Shown: piece by piece, positions 49,757-57,426 of the stretch
Position numbering within the stretch: position 1 is the first letter of the stretch
How the letters are laid out: each line of letters begins with the position of its first letter
Source: a virus
Length of the DNA stretch: 64,000 nucleotides
Virus record (IMG/VR): IMGVR_UViG_3300034200_001185
Span: 1 to 64,000 of that record
Direction: 5' to 3' (one strand)
Notes under the pieces: model-generated
Database searches by the model: none
What the model was told of the DNA's origin: nothing
The model's input: the letters and a program-made list of their open reading frames with translations, nothing else
Position numbers and translations under genes: made by a program

Positions 49757-50389
49757 TTAATCTTGTTTACATACCTTACCATACATTTTTTCGCCATCTC
49801 GGACAAGTCCGTCATATTCATACTTAAACAGCATGTTTACTCTATCCTCATCGAATTCCATTCCGAAGTAGAACGTTGACAAGAAGTTTAGAACATCTTC
49901 CTTGATATCCTTTACGTACAATCCGTACTCATCCTTACCTTCCATCGCGGGAATGATTCTTTCAACCGATAACATATCACGCTTTGCATACGACAGATAA
50001 CGAAGTTCTGCTAAAAACTTACCTCGATACCCTTCGCTAGTAACCATGACTGATTTATGGTTAATACATTCATCAAGTGAACGAATAAAACGAAAGAACG
50101 ACATATTGCCAAATGACTTTACGTTTAGACAGAATACGTACTTAAGGCCTTGATAATCCACATCGCCAATAAGATCTTCTACGGTCATAAACTCGTGTCC
50201 AACGGCAGTCACTCTTTCGCCATATGAACATTCAAATCCATCTTTCGAACCAACCAATTCGAGAAACTTGCGTAGCCCATAATCGCCTTCGTAGATAACA
50301 GGTAATCTGTCATCGTCATGCGCATCGAGAAATACATTTGCGCTTTCCATGTCCTTACAGAACTTATATACTTTTACATTTCTTTCCAT
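49757..50389 (-). CDS. Hypothetical early protein, 210 aa
   Basis: Starts after the conserved leader (AAAGGAAAACGATT then ATG). Mixed alpha/beta and acidic, with segments GLKYVFCLNVKSFGNMSFFR and FYFGMEFDEDRVNML. No known motif. Member of the 49.2-51.0 kb early unit. Confidence 0.65.
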   Translation of the reverse strand: MERNVKVYKFCKDMESANVFLDAHDDDRLPVIYEGDYGLRKFLELVGSKDGFECSYGERVTAVGHEFMTVEDLIGDVDYQGLKYVFCLNVKSFGNMSFFRFIRSLDECINHKSVMVTSEGYRGKFLAELRYLSYAKRDMLSVERIIPAMEGKDEYGLYVKDIKEDVLNFLSTFYFGMEFDEDRVNMLFKYEYDGLVRDGEKMYGKVCKQD

Positions 50390-50408
50390 AATCGTTTTCC
50401 TTTCGATT

Positions 50409-50422
50409 GAGCGTATCCGCTC
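50409..50422 (-). promoter_or_regulatory. Early-gene leader hairpin
   Basis: On the - strand GAGCGGATACGCTC (stem GAGCG/CGCTC, GATA loop), then AATCGAAAGGAAAACGATT and ATG. Sits between two genes of one unit. Confidence 0.6.
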
Positions 50423-50435
50423 GCTTGCTTGTTGT

Positions 50436-51044
50436 TTATATAATCGGTGAAATTGTATCCTTTAAGTCCGATACTAATTCGATTGCTCTTACAGCGTCTG
50501 AGACGAATTCGTCTATGCTTTTATTTGCAGGCGTCTTGACATCAAATATCGTAGTCAAGTACTTGATGGGCTTAAAGGCGGTATTGACGTGATATCGATT
50601 GTACCGAAAGAATCGCTCGCCCTTAACCAACGGTTCTTGGTTGTACCCCTTATATACTTCGAGGGACATGTTATCTAGGTTTACCACGTATCCCCATTCG
50701 CAAAACAAGCTGTCTCGTGAGAATGAAGTTGAGTCTTGAAGGTAGAAATGATGTCCGCCTTGAATAATGATGTCGAGTATACCGCATCCAGCTGAACTGT
50801 GGAATGCTGACGAAAAATTATTTGCGTTCCATTCCTTTCCAAACTTAGCTTGTGCCTTTTCGTATGTTAACAGCGTAACGTTCTTAGAATCGAGTTGGTG
50901 CTTAAGGCTACTTACCTTTGACTTGTCGAGCATGAAGCGTAACAAGTAATCGGCGGTGTATGATGGATATCCATCGTATTGACCATATTGAGCAATAACG
51001 GTTTTCTTTTGGTAAATTACCATTACTAAATTACGAGTACCCAT
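50436..51044 (-). CDS. Conserved MGTRNL-type protein
   Basis: 202 residues. MGTRNLVMVIY followed by AQYGQYDGYPSYT is the signature of a conserved hypothetical family known from phages and bacteria (GTRNL...QYGQWDGYP). The rest is mixed alpha/beta, and no catalytic role is known. First gene of its unit, SD AAAAGGAG. Confidence 0.75.
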   Translation of the reverse strand: MGTRNLVMVIYQKKTVIAQYGQYDGYPSYTADYLLRFMLDKSKVSSLKHQLDSKNVTLLTYEKAQAKFGKEWNANNFSSAFHSSAGCGILDIIIQGGHHFYLQDSTSFSRDSLFCEWGYVVNLDNMSLEVYKGYNQEPLVKGERFFRYNRYHVNTAFKPIKYLTTIFDVKTPANKSIDEFVSDAVRAIELVSDLKDTISPII

Positions 51045-51070
51045 AATCGTTCTCCTTTTAGGGTTAGTTT

Positions 51071-51098
51071 GTATCGTATTCGATACTCTATTATCACG
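51071..51098 (-). promoter_or_regulatory. Early promoter and leader hairpin
   Basis: On the - strand CGTGATAATAGAGT overlaps GTATCGAATACGATAC, a 6-bp stem with an AATA loop. Combines the GTGATAA -10 and the CGAATACG loop motif in 28 bp, 27 nt before the MGTRNL start. Confidence 0.55.
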
Positions 51099-51253
51099 GA
51101 ATACAATCGTTAATTTTAATGACTACCGGATATATGTCCGAACTTTCATACGTTATATTAAATATATGCGCACTATCATCACCAAAATAATGGCTAAGAA
51201 AAACGGACATCGTGGACATGTCAATTTTCCTAACACCCCAACCTTACGTAGCT

Positions 51254-51778
51254 TTATACGCTACGCCATCCTAGGCCAGGTAAGTTTCGAACTGATTCCC
51301 TTTCGAGAAGATCTCGAAGAGAAACTGTTTTATTGCTTTCTAACCACTCAGCGTACGCTTTTTCAAGGCGTGTTCTGAATGAAGAGAGGATGTGTGTCTT
51401 GGCCACTGCTATCCCATCTTCATATAAGCTGAATACAACATACGCTTTTCTGTCCGCATTGATCGTTTGTGTTAGATCCTTTAGAGATCGCAGAATATCT
51501 TTGCGATCAAGTGTTGTGGTCTTTGCGCCTGGATCTACTCTTAAACCTAGCTGTTCGCGCACACCTTGAATAGAATTTAAGCACATTGTGTAATGTGCTA
51601 TCGCTGATCGAATTTCTCCTACAGTGTACTTGAGATGTTCCGGTGTTTCCATTTCTCCTTCGTAATCAAATACGTGATCAATGAGTTCGTCATCCATTCG
51701 ATCCCAGGGCATGAATGGCAACATGCTATGGAGTTTAAGACGTTTTGTCTTAACGTCAAATTTTACATCAAATTCCAT
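51254..51778 (-). CDS. Hypothetical early protein, 174 aa
   Basis: Starts MEFDVKFDVKT after the conserved leader. Helical, with a RMDDELIDHVFDYEGEME segment and a basic C-terminal half. Last gene of the 51.2-53.0 kb unit. A degenerate GGCTAAGAAAAACG repeat lies ~60 nt past its end. Function unknown. Confidence 0.65.
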   Translation of the reverse strand: MEFDVKFDVKTKRLKLHSMLPFMPWDRMDDELIDHVFDYEGEMETPEHLKYTVGEIRSAIAHYTMCLNSIQGVREQLGLRVDPGAKTTTLDRKDILRSLKDLTQTINADRKAYVVFSLYEDGIAVAKTHILSSFRTRLEKAYAEWLESNKTVSLRDLLERESVRNLPGLGWRSV

Positions 51779-51799
51779 AATCGTTTTTCCTTTTCGATT

Positions 51800-51813
51800 G
51801 AGCGTATCCGCTC
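51800..51813 (-). promoter_or_regulatory. Early-gene leader hairpin
   Basis: On the - strand GAGCGGATACGCTC followed by AATCGAAAAGGAAAAACG and the ATG. Same element as at 50409-50422. Confidence 0.6.
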
Positions 51814-51825
51814 GATTGTTGTTGT

Positions 51826-52431
51826 TTATAGGCTCTTTACAATGTCTTGCATTGTTTCGCCAAGTGAGGCGGCGAACTTAGCAGTAAGTTCATTGCGAGT
51901 ATCGCTGATTAGGCGAACTAGCTTGACAATCTTTGGTAGCTTAACTCTTAGCGTACCTGTGCAATTTCTTGCCGCTCTGACGAGATCCATTGCGCGATCT
52001 CTGTCATACATGTGTACAAGGATATACTCAACCTCGTTGATGAAGTTGATTACTTGTTCCGCAGTCACATCGGCTGGCGTATCGAAGTATCCATACAACG
52101 ATCTATCTTCAGGTAGCGCTTTCATCTTCACGAGCATCCAGCTGAACGCTTTCTTCATATCCCAAATCACTTCGGGAAAGATCACATTCGCTAAGTTGAT
52201 CGCTTGCGCAACTTGTGGTGCGACTGATCTAAGATCCGCTGCAAATCTTGACGCAAGCTTTCTGCTTTGTTCCAGGCTTAAATCGAAGGTTGCATCACCG
52301 TTCAATACGATCATTTCCGCGGTAGAGATGATCTCTTCCGCAGATGCTAGCCACCCAAAGATCACTTGGAATACTTCCATATCGCCGTTGAGTCCAAAAG
52401 TATTCAATGCTGTTTTAACTTGTTCTTTCAT
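51826..52431 (-). CDS. Hypothetical early helical protein, 201 aa
   Basis: Helical, mixed-charge protein with no recognised motif. Starts with the conserved AAAGGAAAACGATT-ATG leader. Middle gene of the unit driven from 53032-53044. Confidence 0.65.
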   Translation of the reverse strand: MKEQVKTALNTFGLNGDMEVFQVIFGWLASAEEIISTAEMIVLNGDATFDLSLEQSRKLASRFAADLRSVAPQVAQAINLANVIFPEVIWDMKKAFSWMLVKMKALPEDRSLYGYFDTPADVTAEQVINFINEVEYILVHMYDRDRAMDLVRAARNCTGTLRVKLPKIVKLVRLISDTRNELTAKFAASLGETMQDIVKSL

Positions 52432-52456
52432 AATCGTTTTCCTTTCGATTGTGATT

Positions 52457-52470
52457 GAGCGTATCCGCTC
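52457..52470 (-). promoter_or_regulatory. Early-gene leader hairpin
   Basis: On the - strand GAGCGGATACGCTC, then AATCACAATCGAAAGGAAAA and ATG. Third identical copy among neighbouring genes. Confidence 0.6.
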
Positions 52471-52486
52471 GCTTTATTGTTGTTGT

Positions 52487-52990
52487 TTAGAAACCGTACA
52501 TTTTTACCATTACGATGCTAATCTGTTTACTTTTTGCGTATTCATGCCACATTGCTGGGAACGATTCATACAATTCTCTGTCCACAATCATCGCTCTTGG
52601 TGAGTCGTCTTGCACGACTAGATGTACATCTCCCCTAGGTAAACCGAGGTCTAACTTTTCGACTGTTTGGTCTACCTCTGCGAGAAGTACGGTAACACAG
52701 TTTGAACCCTTGTTAGCAACTGCCTTGCAAGCAGCTACTGCCAAGTCTTCGTTGACACCGTTTCGGACGGTAGCCCACACCACCGTGTGATTATCCTGCT
52801 TTGAGTACGCAATCACACAATTCAATTCGACTGGTCCCAGCCTTAGTAGACGCTTTGTATCGCCTATAAGCTCCCAAGTCTTTAGATCCCCCTTGCGCTC
52901 GATATCAATACCGAGCAATGTAGCGGTTACATCGCAGTTGATATTTTCCGCTTCGATCTTCAACTCTTTTTCTGTCATGTTTAAGCTCAT
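52487..52990 (-). CDS. Hypothetical early protein, 167 aa
   Basis: Alpha/beta protein (NCVIAYSKQDNHTVVWATVR, VTVLLAEVD). SD AAAGGG. First gene of its unit, with a GTGATAA promoter 40 nt upstream and a TGTCGGATACGATA leader hairpin. Function unknown. Confidence 0.65.
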   Translation of the reverse strand: MSLNMTEKELKIEAENINCDVTATLLGIDIERKGDLKTWELIGDTKRLLRLGPVELNCVIAYSKQDNHTVVWATVRNGVNEDLAVAACKAVANKGSNCVTVLLAEVDQTVEKLDLGLPRGDVHLVVQDDSPRAMIVDRELYESFPAMWHEYAKSKQISIVMVKMYGF

Positions 52991-53031
52991 TTTTAAGCCC
53001 TTTCTTTAGCTATGGTTTATCGTATCCGACA

Positions 53032-53044
53032 CTATATTATCACG
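53032..53044 (-). promoter_or_regulatory. Early-type promoter (GTGATAA motif)
   Basis: On the - strand CGTGATAATATAG, followed by TGTCGGATACGATA, which can pair around a GATA loop. Confidence 0.5.
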
Positions 53045-53085
53045 GTAATATCGATAAAATTGCACGTTTTACTATCATCAAAAAT

Positions 53086-53120
53086 AAGCTAAGAAAAACG
53101 GTTGCCAGTCGCTTTTCTTT
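53086..53120 (-). terminator. Repeated AAGCTAAGAAAAACG hairpin
   Basis: Left arm AAGAAAAACG, loop GTTGCCAGT, right arm CGCTTTTCTT. Follows the 86-aa gene on the - strand and is preceded on + by ACTATCATCAAAAA. Confidence 0.5.
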
Positions 53121-53155
53121 CGATCACATGCTGTCTTACGACATGATGTAATCGA

Positions 53156-53416
53156 TTACCACTTAACTACTATTGGAGTAGGAAGTGGGTACGAAGATAA
53201 ATCTTCGTACTTGATGTTGGGCGCGATTGTCTTCATCTGTTCTAATGTACTTGCTAATACTCTGTCTCTATAACTGCCATCAGAAAGATTAAATCTGATA
53301 TATTTGCCGTTCTTTGCAGAGTTTACTGTACACCAACCGATAATTCTTAGCCCTGTTGTTGCGACGTTTTGTGAAGCTGTTGTCGCTAGCTTATCGAGTA
53401 ACTTGCCTTTGAGCAT
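53156..53416 (-). CDS. Small early protein with DKLATTAS start
   Basis: 86 residues from MLKGKLLDKLATTASQNV (SD GGAG, 7 nt before ATG). The KLATTAS start is tag-like. The body is a compact beta-rich domain (GWCTVNSAKNGKYIRFNLSD). The longer reading frame upstream crosses the conserved leader and is probably not translated as part of it. Confidence 0.6.
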   Translation of the reverse strand: MLKGKLLDKLATTASQNVATTGLRIIGWCTVNSAKNGKYIRFNLSDGSYRDRVLASTLEQMKTIAPNIKYEDLSSYPLPTPIVVKW

Positions 53417-53427
53417 TTCGTTTCTCC

Positions 53428-53520
53428 GTGCACGTAAGTTGTAGTCTGCGTACAAAGCGTACATAACCACCGAAGTTAAGGCGTGCTTTTTTGTTCCTTT
53501 TCTTCTATATTCTTATCACG
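53428..53520 (-). promoter_or_regulatory. Shared ~90-nt early promoter-leader, copy 2
   Basis: On the - strand GTGATAAGAATATAG, AAGAAAAGGAAC, AAGCACGCCTTAACTTCGGT, then GTACGCTTTGTAC. Nearly identical to the copies near 48.5 and 57.7 kb. Confidence 0.6.
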
Positions 53521-53562
53521 ACTTTTTACGCATTTTTGCACGTTTTACTATCATCAAAAATA

Positions 53563-53593
53563 GGCTAAGAAAAGCGGTTGCCAATCGCTTTTC
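53563..53593 (-). terminator. Repeated GGCTAAGAAAAGCG hairpin
   Basis: Stem AAAAGCG/CGCTTTT with loop GTTGCCAAT. The compensated G-C change (AACG/CGTT to AGCG/CGCT) relative to other copies supports a real RNA stem. Confidence 0.6.
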
Positions 53594-53596
53594 CAA

Positions 53597-53836
53597 CTAT
53601 TGACCAGGGAAGATAGAGCAGAAGCCCTTTCCTTCCTTATCAATAAGGAAGACGCCCCCGCGTCTTTCACATGCCTTTTTTCCCACACCCCTGAGTACCT
53701 TTAATCCAGCAGCCGTATGAGCTGCCGGATCGTTGTTCCGTGAGAGAGCGTCCAGCTCTCGCACAATCTTACACTTCCAATCGCAACCCCAAACATCACC
53801 ACCGAATAAAACCGCCAAACACAAAATAGCTTTCAT
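53597..53836 (-). CDS. Small secreted/lipoprotein-like cysteine protein
   Basis: 79 residues from the ATG at 53836 (GGAG 5 nt upstream). A signal-like N-terminus MKAILCLAVLFGGDVWG is followed by CDWKC; further Cys occur in KKACERRGG and GFCSIF. It is either cleaved before CDWKC or lipidated at that Cys. Probably exported to the host envelope; function unknown. Confidence 0.6.
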   Translation of the reverse strand: MKAILCLAVLFGGDVWGCDWKCKIVRELDALSRNNDPAAHTAAGLKVLRGVGKKACERRGGVFLIDKEGKGFCSIFPGQ

Positions 53837-53849
53837 AGCCACTCCATAA

Positions 53850-53914
53850 GACTGCCAAAGAGTAATCGGAGCAAAGTGCAGTCATTAGTTTCTCTGCTCC
53901 ATATTCTTATCACG
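53850..53914 (-). promoter_or_regulatory. Promoter and crossed-stem leader of secreted protein gene
   Basis: After CGTGATAAGAATATGG the leader has GGAGCA and TGCTCC (53895-53900, 53868-53873) interleaved with GACTGC and GCAGTC (53878-53883, 53850-53855). Order 1-2-1'-2' gives a pseudoknot or two alternative hairpins just before the SD. Confidence 0.45.
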
Positions 53915-53935
53915 GAATATTACCCCATTTTTCGC

Positions 53936-55165
53936 CTAAACTCTACGAGCCATTAGAAGCCCTTTTACGCCATTTCCGTAATCAAGTAATAGCGGCTGTC
54001 GTATTGACGCAGGAAAGTACACTACGCAATCAGATCTTTCGCTAAGTAACATAGACGATAGGTACTTACAATCTACGTTATATATATTTTCGTTAGAACT
54101 CGTTAATTTACATTCAGGTCCTAGATCGGTTAGTAAGGTGCTTTCTTCTCTAACATCTCGAAAAATGCTTGACGTAGTATCTCCTCTAATTACAACTGTA
54201 CGAGATGTAAGTAGTAAACCTTCGAACTCAAATTCGCATATAACGGTTTCTACCTTAATCTTGTTTCCATCATCGTCTTGCAAATTCTTGTAATACCATA
54301 ACGACTTATTCACGCAATCCTCTAAAACACTTAGCGGTATTGCGTATGTGTAAGTGTCGGTGTGCAACGCTTTATCTATAACTACGTTCATATCCGAGTA
54401 ACAATTAAACACGCAACCCGCTTGAAAGAACAATTGTTGTTTCTCGTGTTTCATAATTCCGTCTATGACTAAGCTCAGATCCTTATTGTTATCTTCTCGC
54501 ACAGGTATATTCCATATCTTATTGTCCGGAACATACCCACTGATACTAAGAACAGCGCTTATTGACCGACTCATATCTTTGAGTAACGGTAAGTATAGTT
54601 TACTGTTCTCATTCAAATCGGTTAGTTGATTTTCGAATTCGAAACAGACCATACGATAGCCATCTGTTACGCACAAGTATTTACCTTGTACTTGCAAGCA
54701 CCAGAGCTTTTCTCGATTGCTCTTGCTTGCAAGCATTACGTAACCTGTATCAACGATACTATTCAAAGCGTGTTCTGGGATATCAATACCAACAGAAACG
54801 CTAAATACCATCGGATTGTTTTCTACGATAATTCGGTAGTGATCCGAGTCCTCGTAAATTTCATCTACCGCTCCCCACTTAAAATCCTCATACATCACGT
54901 TTCGGTCATCCGTAAGGCGTAAGTAGGCCCATTCGCTTTTAGCCTTACTTTTTAGCAATGATAGTGCTTGGCTAACTTCTTCGTCCTCTACAAATTGAGT
55001 CAGATCAATTGATACGAATGAACTAGCCAAATAATCTTGAGAATCCTTGCTCTCGTAGAGAGAGTAAAGAAATACACGCTTACCAAATAACCCTAAAAAA
55101 GCGGAGCCATTTGTGTCTTGATAACGTCCAGATAGTAAAATTTTTTGTACGATACTTGTGATCAT
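53936..55165 (-). CDS. Possible divergent DNA polymerase sliding clamp
   Basis: 409 residues. YLCVTDGYRMVCFEF recalls the ATDGHRLA segment of DnaN. The C-terminus (KYLSSMLLSERSDCVVYFPA, then QPLLLDYGNGVKGLLMARRV) follows the pattern of the last DnaN domain, ending in an M-x-x-R-hydrophobic like the MPMRL tail. Length is slightly above a bacterial beta clamp. No catalytic site is expected. If correct it tethers the phage polymerase and could load late transcription, as in T4. Similarity is weak and judged by eye. Confidence 0.4.
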   Translation of the reverse strand: MITSIVQKILLSGRYQDTNGSAFLGLFGKRVFLYSLYESKDSQDYLASSFVSIDLTQFVEDEEVSQALSLLKSKAKSEWAYLRLTDDRNVMYEDFKWGAVDEIYEDSDHYRIIVENNPMVFSVSVGIDIPEHALNSIVDTGYVMLASKSNREKLWCLQVQGKYLCVTDGYRMVCFEFENQLTDLNENSKLYLPLLKDMSRSISAVLSISGYVPDNKIWNIPVREDNNKDLSLVIDGIMKHEKQQLFFQAGCVFNCYSDMNVVIDKALHTDTYTYAIPLSVLEDCVNKSLWYYKNLQDDDGNKIKVETVICEFEFEGLLLTSRTVVIRGDTTSSIFRDVREESTLLTDLGPECKLTSSNENIYNVDCKYLSSMLLSERSDCVVYFPASIRQPLLLDYGNGVKGLLMARRV

Positions 55166-55188
55166 ATAATTTTCCTTGTTTTATTAAT

Positions 55189-55202
55189 GAGCGTATCCGC
55201 TA
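55189..55202 (-). promoter_or_regulatory. Early-gene leader hairpin (imperfect)
   Basis: On the - strand the AGCGGATACGCT core precedes the clamp-like gene start at 55165; the outermost base pair of the usual stem is lost. Confidence 0.45.
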
Positions 55203-55217
55203 CTGTTTAACACTTAA

Positions 55218-56066
55218 TTACTGTATGTTGTCTCGTAATTGTTTCATTGTACGAGGTATAAATAAATAACCTTCGGGGATTATGATGTCCCCTTCTTCAA
55301 TGTCCTTTACTTCCTTGGAAGTATGTGCGCTTGGTAGAGCAAACTCATTTACCATTTCGAGAAAACGAGTTGCAAGCGACTCAGCCCTACTGCGTAATTC
55401 ACCTTCTGGTATCTCAGGTGTTTCGTTGCATTGGTGATCTACAACAAGTCGCATTGTATCGCACTTGCCAATGGCCATACCCAAAGTCAGCACTTCGGGT
55501 AATGATCCGTGATTGACCATGTGCCGAATGATGTATCTACAAGGAAACAGTAGATCGATTTCCATGAACTTAACCATGACCGCTGCAAGTGTCATGAAGA
55601 AGGACGCTTGATTATCCTTGTACTTGAGGTATATATCAAGCACGCCTCTGGTTCCTTTATGTACTAGATCATTATCGCCATTTCTAGCACCTTCGTTGAT
55701 GAAGGAACAGAACTCGTACATATCCACTGTATCCAGCAGTCCGCGAATTTCATCGGGCAATTCATCGATCATTTTGCTAATCGATGGAACATTTCGAATA
55801 AGCACCATAACGCTGATTAGCACTCTTGGCTTTGCATCAATTACAGTATGTTCTACGAGATCCACATACTTACGAATGTTTACGTAATCCTTTACGCACT
55901 TCAGTTGTACTTGTTGCTCATCAGTGATTGCGTCTGCACCGATTAAAGCAAACAACACGGTTACAAACAATTGTTCTTCGAAATCCGCAATGATTTCTTT
56001 ACGTCTTTCGCTGCTTGTTTTACGGTCCAGAAATTCGCCTACTAGCTTGATAAAATCTTTATCCAT
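55218..56066 (-). CDS. Hypothetical early helical protein, 282 aa
   Basis: Helical, acidic protein with no recognised motif. SD AAAGGA. Placed between the clamp-like gene and a zinc-binding protein in one - strand unit with short gaps; a replication or host-takeover role is only a guess. Confidence 0.65.
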   Translation of the reverse strand: MDKDFIKLVGEFLDRKTSSERRKEIIADFEEQLFVTVLFALIGADAITDEQQVQLKCVKDYVNIRKYVDLVEHTVIDAKPRVLISVMVLIRNVPSISKMIDELPDEIRGLLDTVDMYEFCSFINEGARNGDNDLVHKGTRGVLDIYLKYKDNQASFFMTLAAVMVKFMEIDLLFPCRYIIRHMVNHGSLPEVLTLGMAIGKCDTMRLVVDHQCNETPEIPEGELRSRAESLATRFLEMVNEFALPSAHTSKEVKDIEEGDIIIPEGYLFIPRTMKQLRDNIQ

Positions 56067-56078
56067 TTTGTTTATCCT

Positions 56079-56633
56079 TTATCTTGTTACATGAGCGCAG
56101 TATGCACATACGCTGTGTGAATAGTATTCGTCTTTAGTGCGGGTATCCCCACAGCGAATACAATCGAATGTTCCATCTTCCGAATCATCGTCATTAAAGA
56201 CTTTTAATTCGAGTTGTTCGGGTTCAAATTGAGGTTGTTCGAGTTGAGGTTGTTCGAGTTGAGGGCGTCTTGAAATAAAACGCTTGCCGATTTCGTAATG
56301 AATTGCCATCATTACAAATTCTACGTGACGTAGATGATTACTTGCAAAACCGTTGATCTCGTGAAGTAATCCGGTTAACTCCAATGCGCTTCTTTCTGCC
56401 ATAAGCGCTTCTGGAATTGAAGGCTTTGCCAAGTCCCAATGATAACTTGGCTTGAATACGATCACATCGCAGTATCCGTTTTCTTCAAGTTGATTTTCGA
56501 ACAACTGAAGGTATTCACGAATTTCCATCTTGAGAATGGAGCTGAGATTGTTCTCAGAGTCTCCGTCTGAGAGACATGCGTCAACAGCATTACGAAAGCT
56601 GTTTACAAGGTTGTATAGTTTTAGGTTTTTCAT
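56079..56633 (-). CDS. Early protein with EQPQL repeats and C-terminal zinc ribbon
   Basis: 184 residues. A helical N-terminal domain (to ~125), an EQPQLEQPQLEQPQFE repeat linker, an acidic stretch, and a C-terminal CIRCG...CAYC zinc ribbon (last ~25 residues). First gene of the 53.9-56.6 kb unit, with a GTGATAA promoter and AAGCG leader hairpin upstream. Possibly nucleic-acid or protein binding. Confidence 0.65.
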   Translation of the reverse strand: MKNLKLYNLVNSFRNAVDACLSDGDSENNLSSILKMEIREYLQLFENQLEENGYCDVIVFKPSYHWDLAKPSIPEALMAERSALELTGLLHEINGFASNHLRHVEFVMMAIHYEIGKRFISRRPQLEQPQLEQPQFEPEQLELKVFNDDDSEDGTFDCIRCGDTRTKDEYYSHSVCAYCAHVTR

Positions 56634-56659
56634 GATGATTCCTTTCGTGTGAAAAAGTT

Positions 56660-56696
56660 AAGCGTATTCGCTTGTTTTTGTCATAGTATTATCACA
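56660..56696 (-). promoter_or_regulatory. Early promoter and leader hairpin
   Basis: On the - strand TGTGATAATACTATGA, then AAGCGAATACGCTT (56660-56673), identical to the + strand hairpin at 37813-37826. Confidence 0.6.
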
Positions 56697-56771
56697 TCTT
56701 AGAACGTATAATTGCGATCGGATTTGACATAGATAAAAAATGCATTATCATGCATACGAAGGAGATACACC

Positions 56772-56999
56772 ATGCAAAACATAGAACTAATGAAGATCAA
56801 AACCGAAATATTACAAATTGCGTCTCAGATTGCGCTAACAAATAATGATAACAATTCGCTTATTAATGAAATAAAAACAGAGTACGCGTGTGTTACAGGA
56901 GATGACTTTACAATCCATACCGCAAAGTCAGAAAACATAAGCGCGGATGTCATTATCGAAATTGCACAAAAGCTATTCGATTTTGTATCGAAAGATTAA
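56772..56999 (+). CDS. Small hypothetical protein preceding tRNAs
   Basis: 75 residues, acidic and helical (ELMKIKTEILQIASQIALTN). SD AAGGAG. Its stop codon ends at 56999 and the first tRNA base is 57000, so gene and tRNAs are one transcript. Contains MKIK/QIAS but no convincing tag. Function unknown. Confidence 0.6.
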   Translation: MQNIELMKIKTEILQIASQIALTNNDNNSLINEIKTEYACVTGDDFTIHTAKSENISADVIIEIAQKLFDFVSKD

Positions 57000-57073
57000 G
57001 GGCCTGTAGCTCAGTAGGTTAGAGCAGCGGTCTCATAAACCGCGGGTCAACGGTTCAATCCCGTTCGGGCCCA
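57000..57073 (+). tRNA. tRNA-Met (CAT)
   Basis: Full cloverleaf: acceptor GGGCCTG/CGGGCCC, D-stem GCTC/GAGC, anticodon stem GCGGT/ACCGC with loop CTCATAA, T-arm AACGG-TTCAATC-CCGTT, discriminator A. CCA is not encoded. The 1-72 pair is intact and no GGG/CCC anticodon stem is present, so it is an elongator Met, or Ile if the C34 is modified to lysidine. Confidence 0.92.
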
Positions 57074-57076
57074 AGT

Positions 57077-57163
57077 GGAAAGATGGCAGAGTGGCCGAAT
57101 GCGTTTGACTCGAAATCAAAAAACGATTTAGTTCGTTCGAGGGTTCGAATCCCTCTCTTTCCT
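57077..57163 (+). tRNA. tRNA-Ser (CGA)
   Basis: Acceptor GGAAAGA/TCTTTCC, anticodon stem TTTGA/TCAAA with loop CTCGAAA (anticodon CGA), a long variable arm typical of Ser, and T-arm GAGGG-TTCGAAT-CCCTC. The discriminator base is T rather than the usual G of bacterial Ser tRNAs. Separated from tRNA-Met by 3 nt. Reads UCG codons. Confidence 0.9.
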
Positions 57164-57206
57164 TTATTACTTGACTAAGATAAAAACGTGTGCTAAATAA
57201 TACAAC

Positions 57207-57328
57207 GTGGTTACCGTGCATCCGGTTTTCCTGCGGTCGTCGTCACCGTACCACAGAGGCGACATCTATTTAATATAAAATATGCCTACGTATATTAAGC
57301 GAAGAAGAATGGCGTCAGCGTATGTAGG
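57207..57328 (+). ncRNA. Structured non-coding stretch after tRNAs
   Basis: GTGGTTAC (57207-57214) pairs with GTACCAC (57248-57254), one bulge, around a GC-rich loop. CCTACGTA (57285-57292) pairs with TATGTAGG (57321-57328), one wobble. No convincing gene covers 57164-57426. A phage small RNA processed from the tRNA transcript is possible. Confidence 0.35.
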
Positions 57329-57384
57329 GGTAAACGATGATTCCAATTTTCGCCATTTCTTGGAATCTACTATCATCAAAATCG

Positions 57385-57422
57385 GGCTAAGAAAAACGTT
57401 CTGGTATTCGTTTTTCTTAGCC
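57385..57422 (-). terminator. Repeated hairpin, perfect 14-bp copy
   Basis: GGCTAAGAAAAACG, loop TTCTGGTATT, CGTTTTTCTTAGCC: a perfect 14-bp stem. It stands between the end of the 69-aa - strand gene and, on the + side, the tRNA region, so it may terminate in both directions. Confidence 0.65.
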
Positions 57423-57426
57423 AACG

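Noticed and set aside
53417-53470. Start MVMYALYADYN for the 53156 gene
   Set aside because: These codons belong to a conserved leader also present before two other genes, once without an ATG.
57033-57221. 62-residue - strand frame with a plausible-looking peptide
   Set aside because: It is the antisense of the two tRNA genes.
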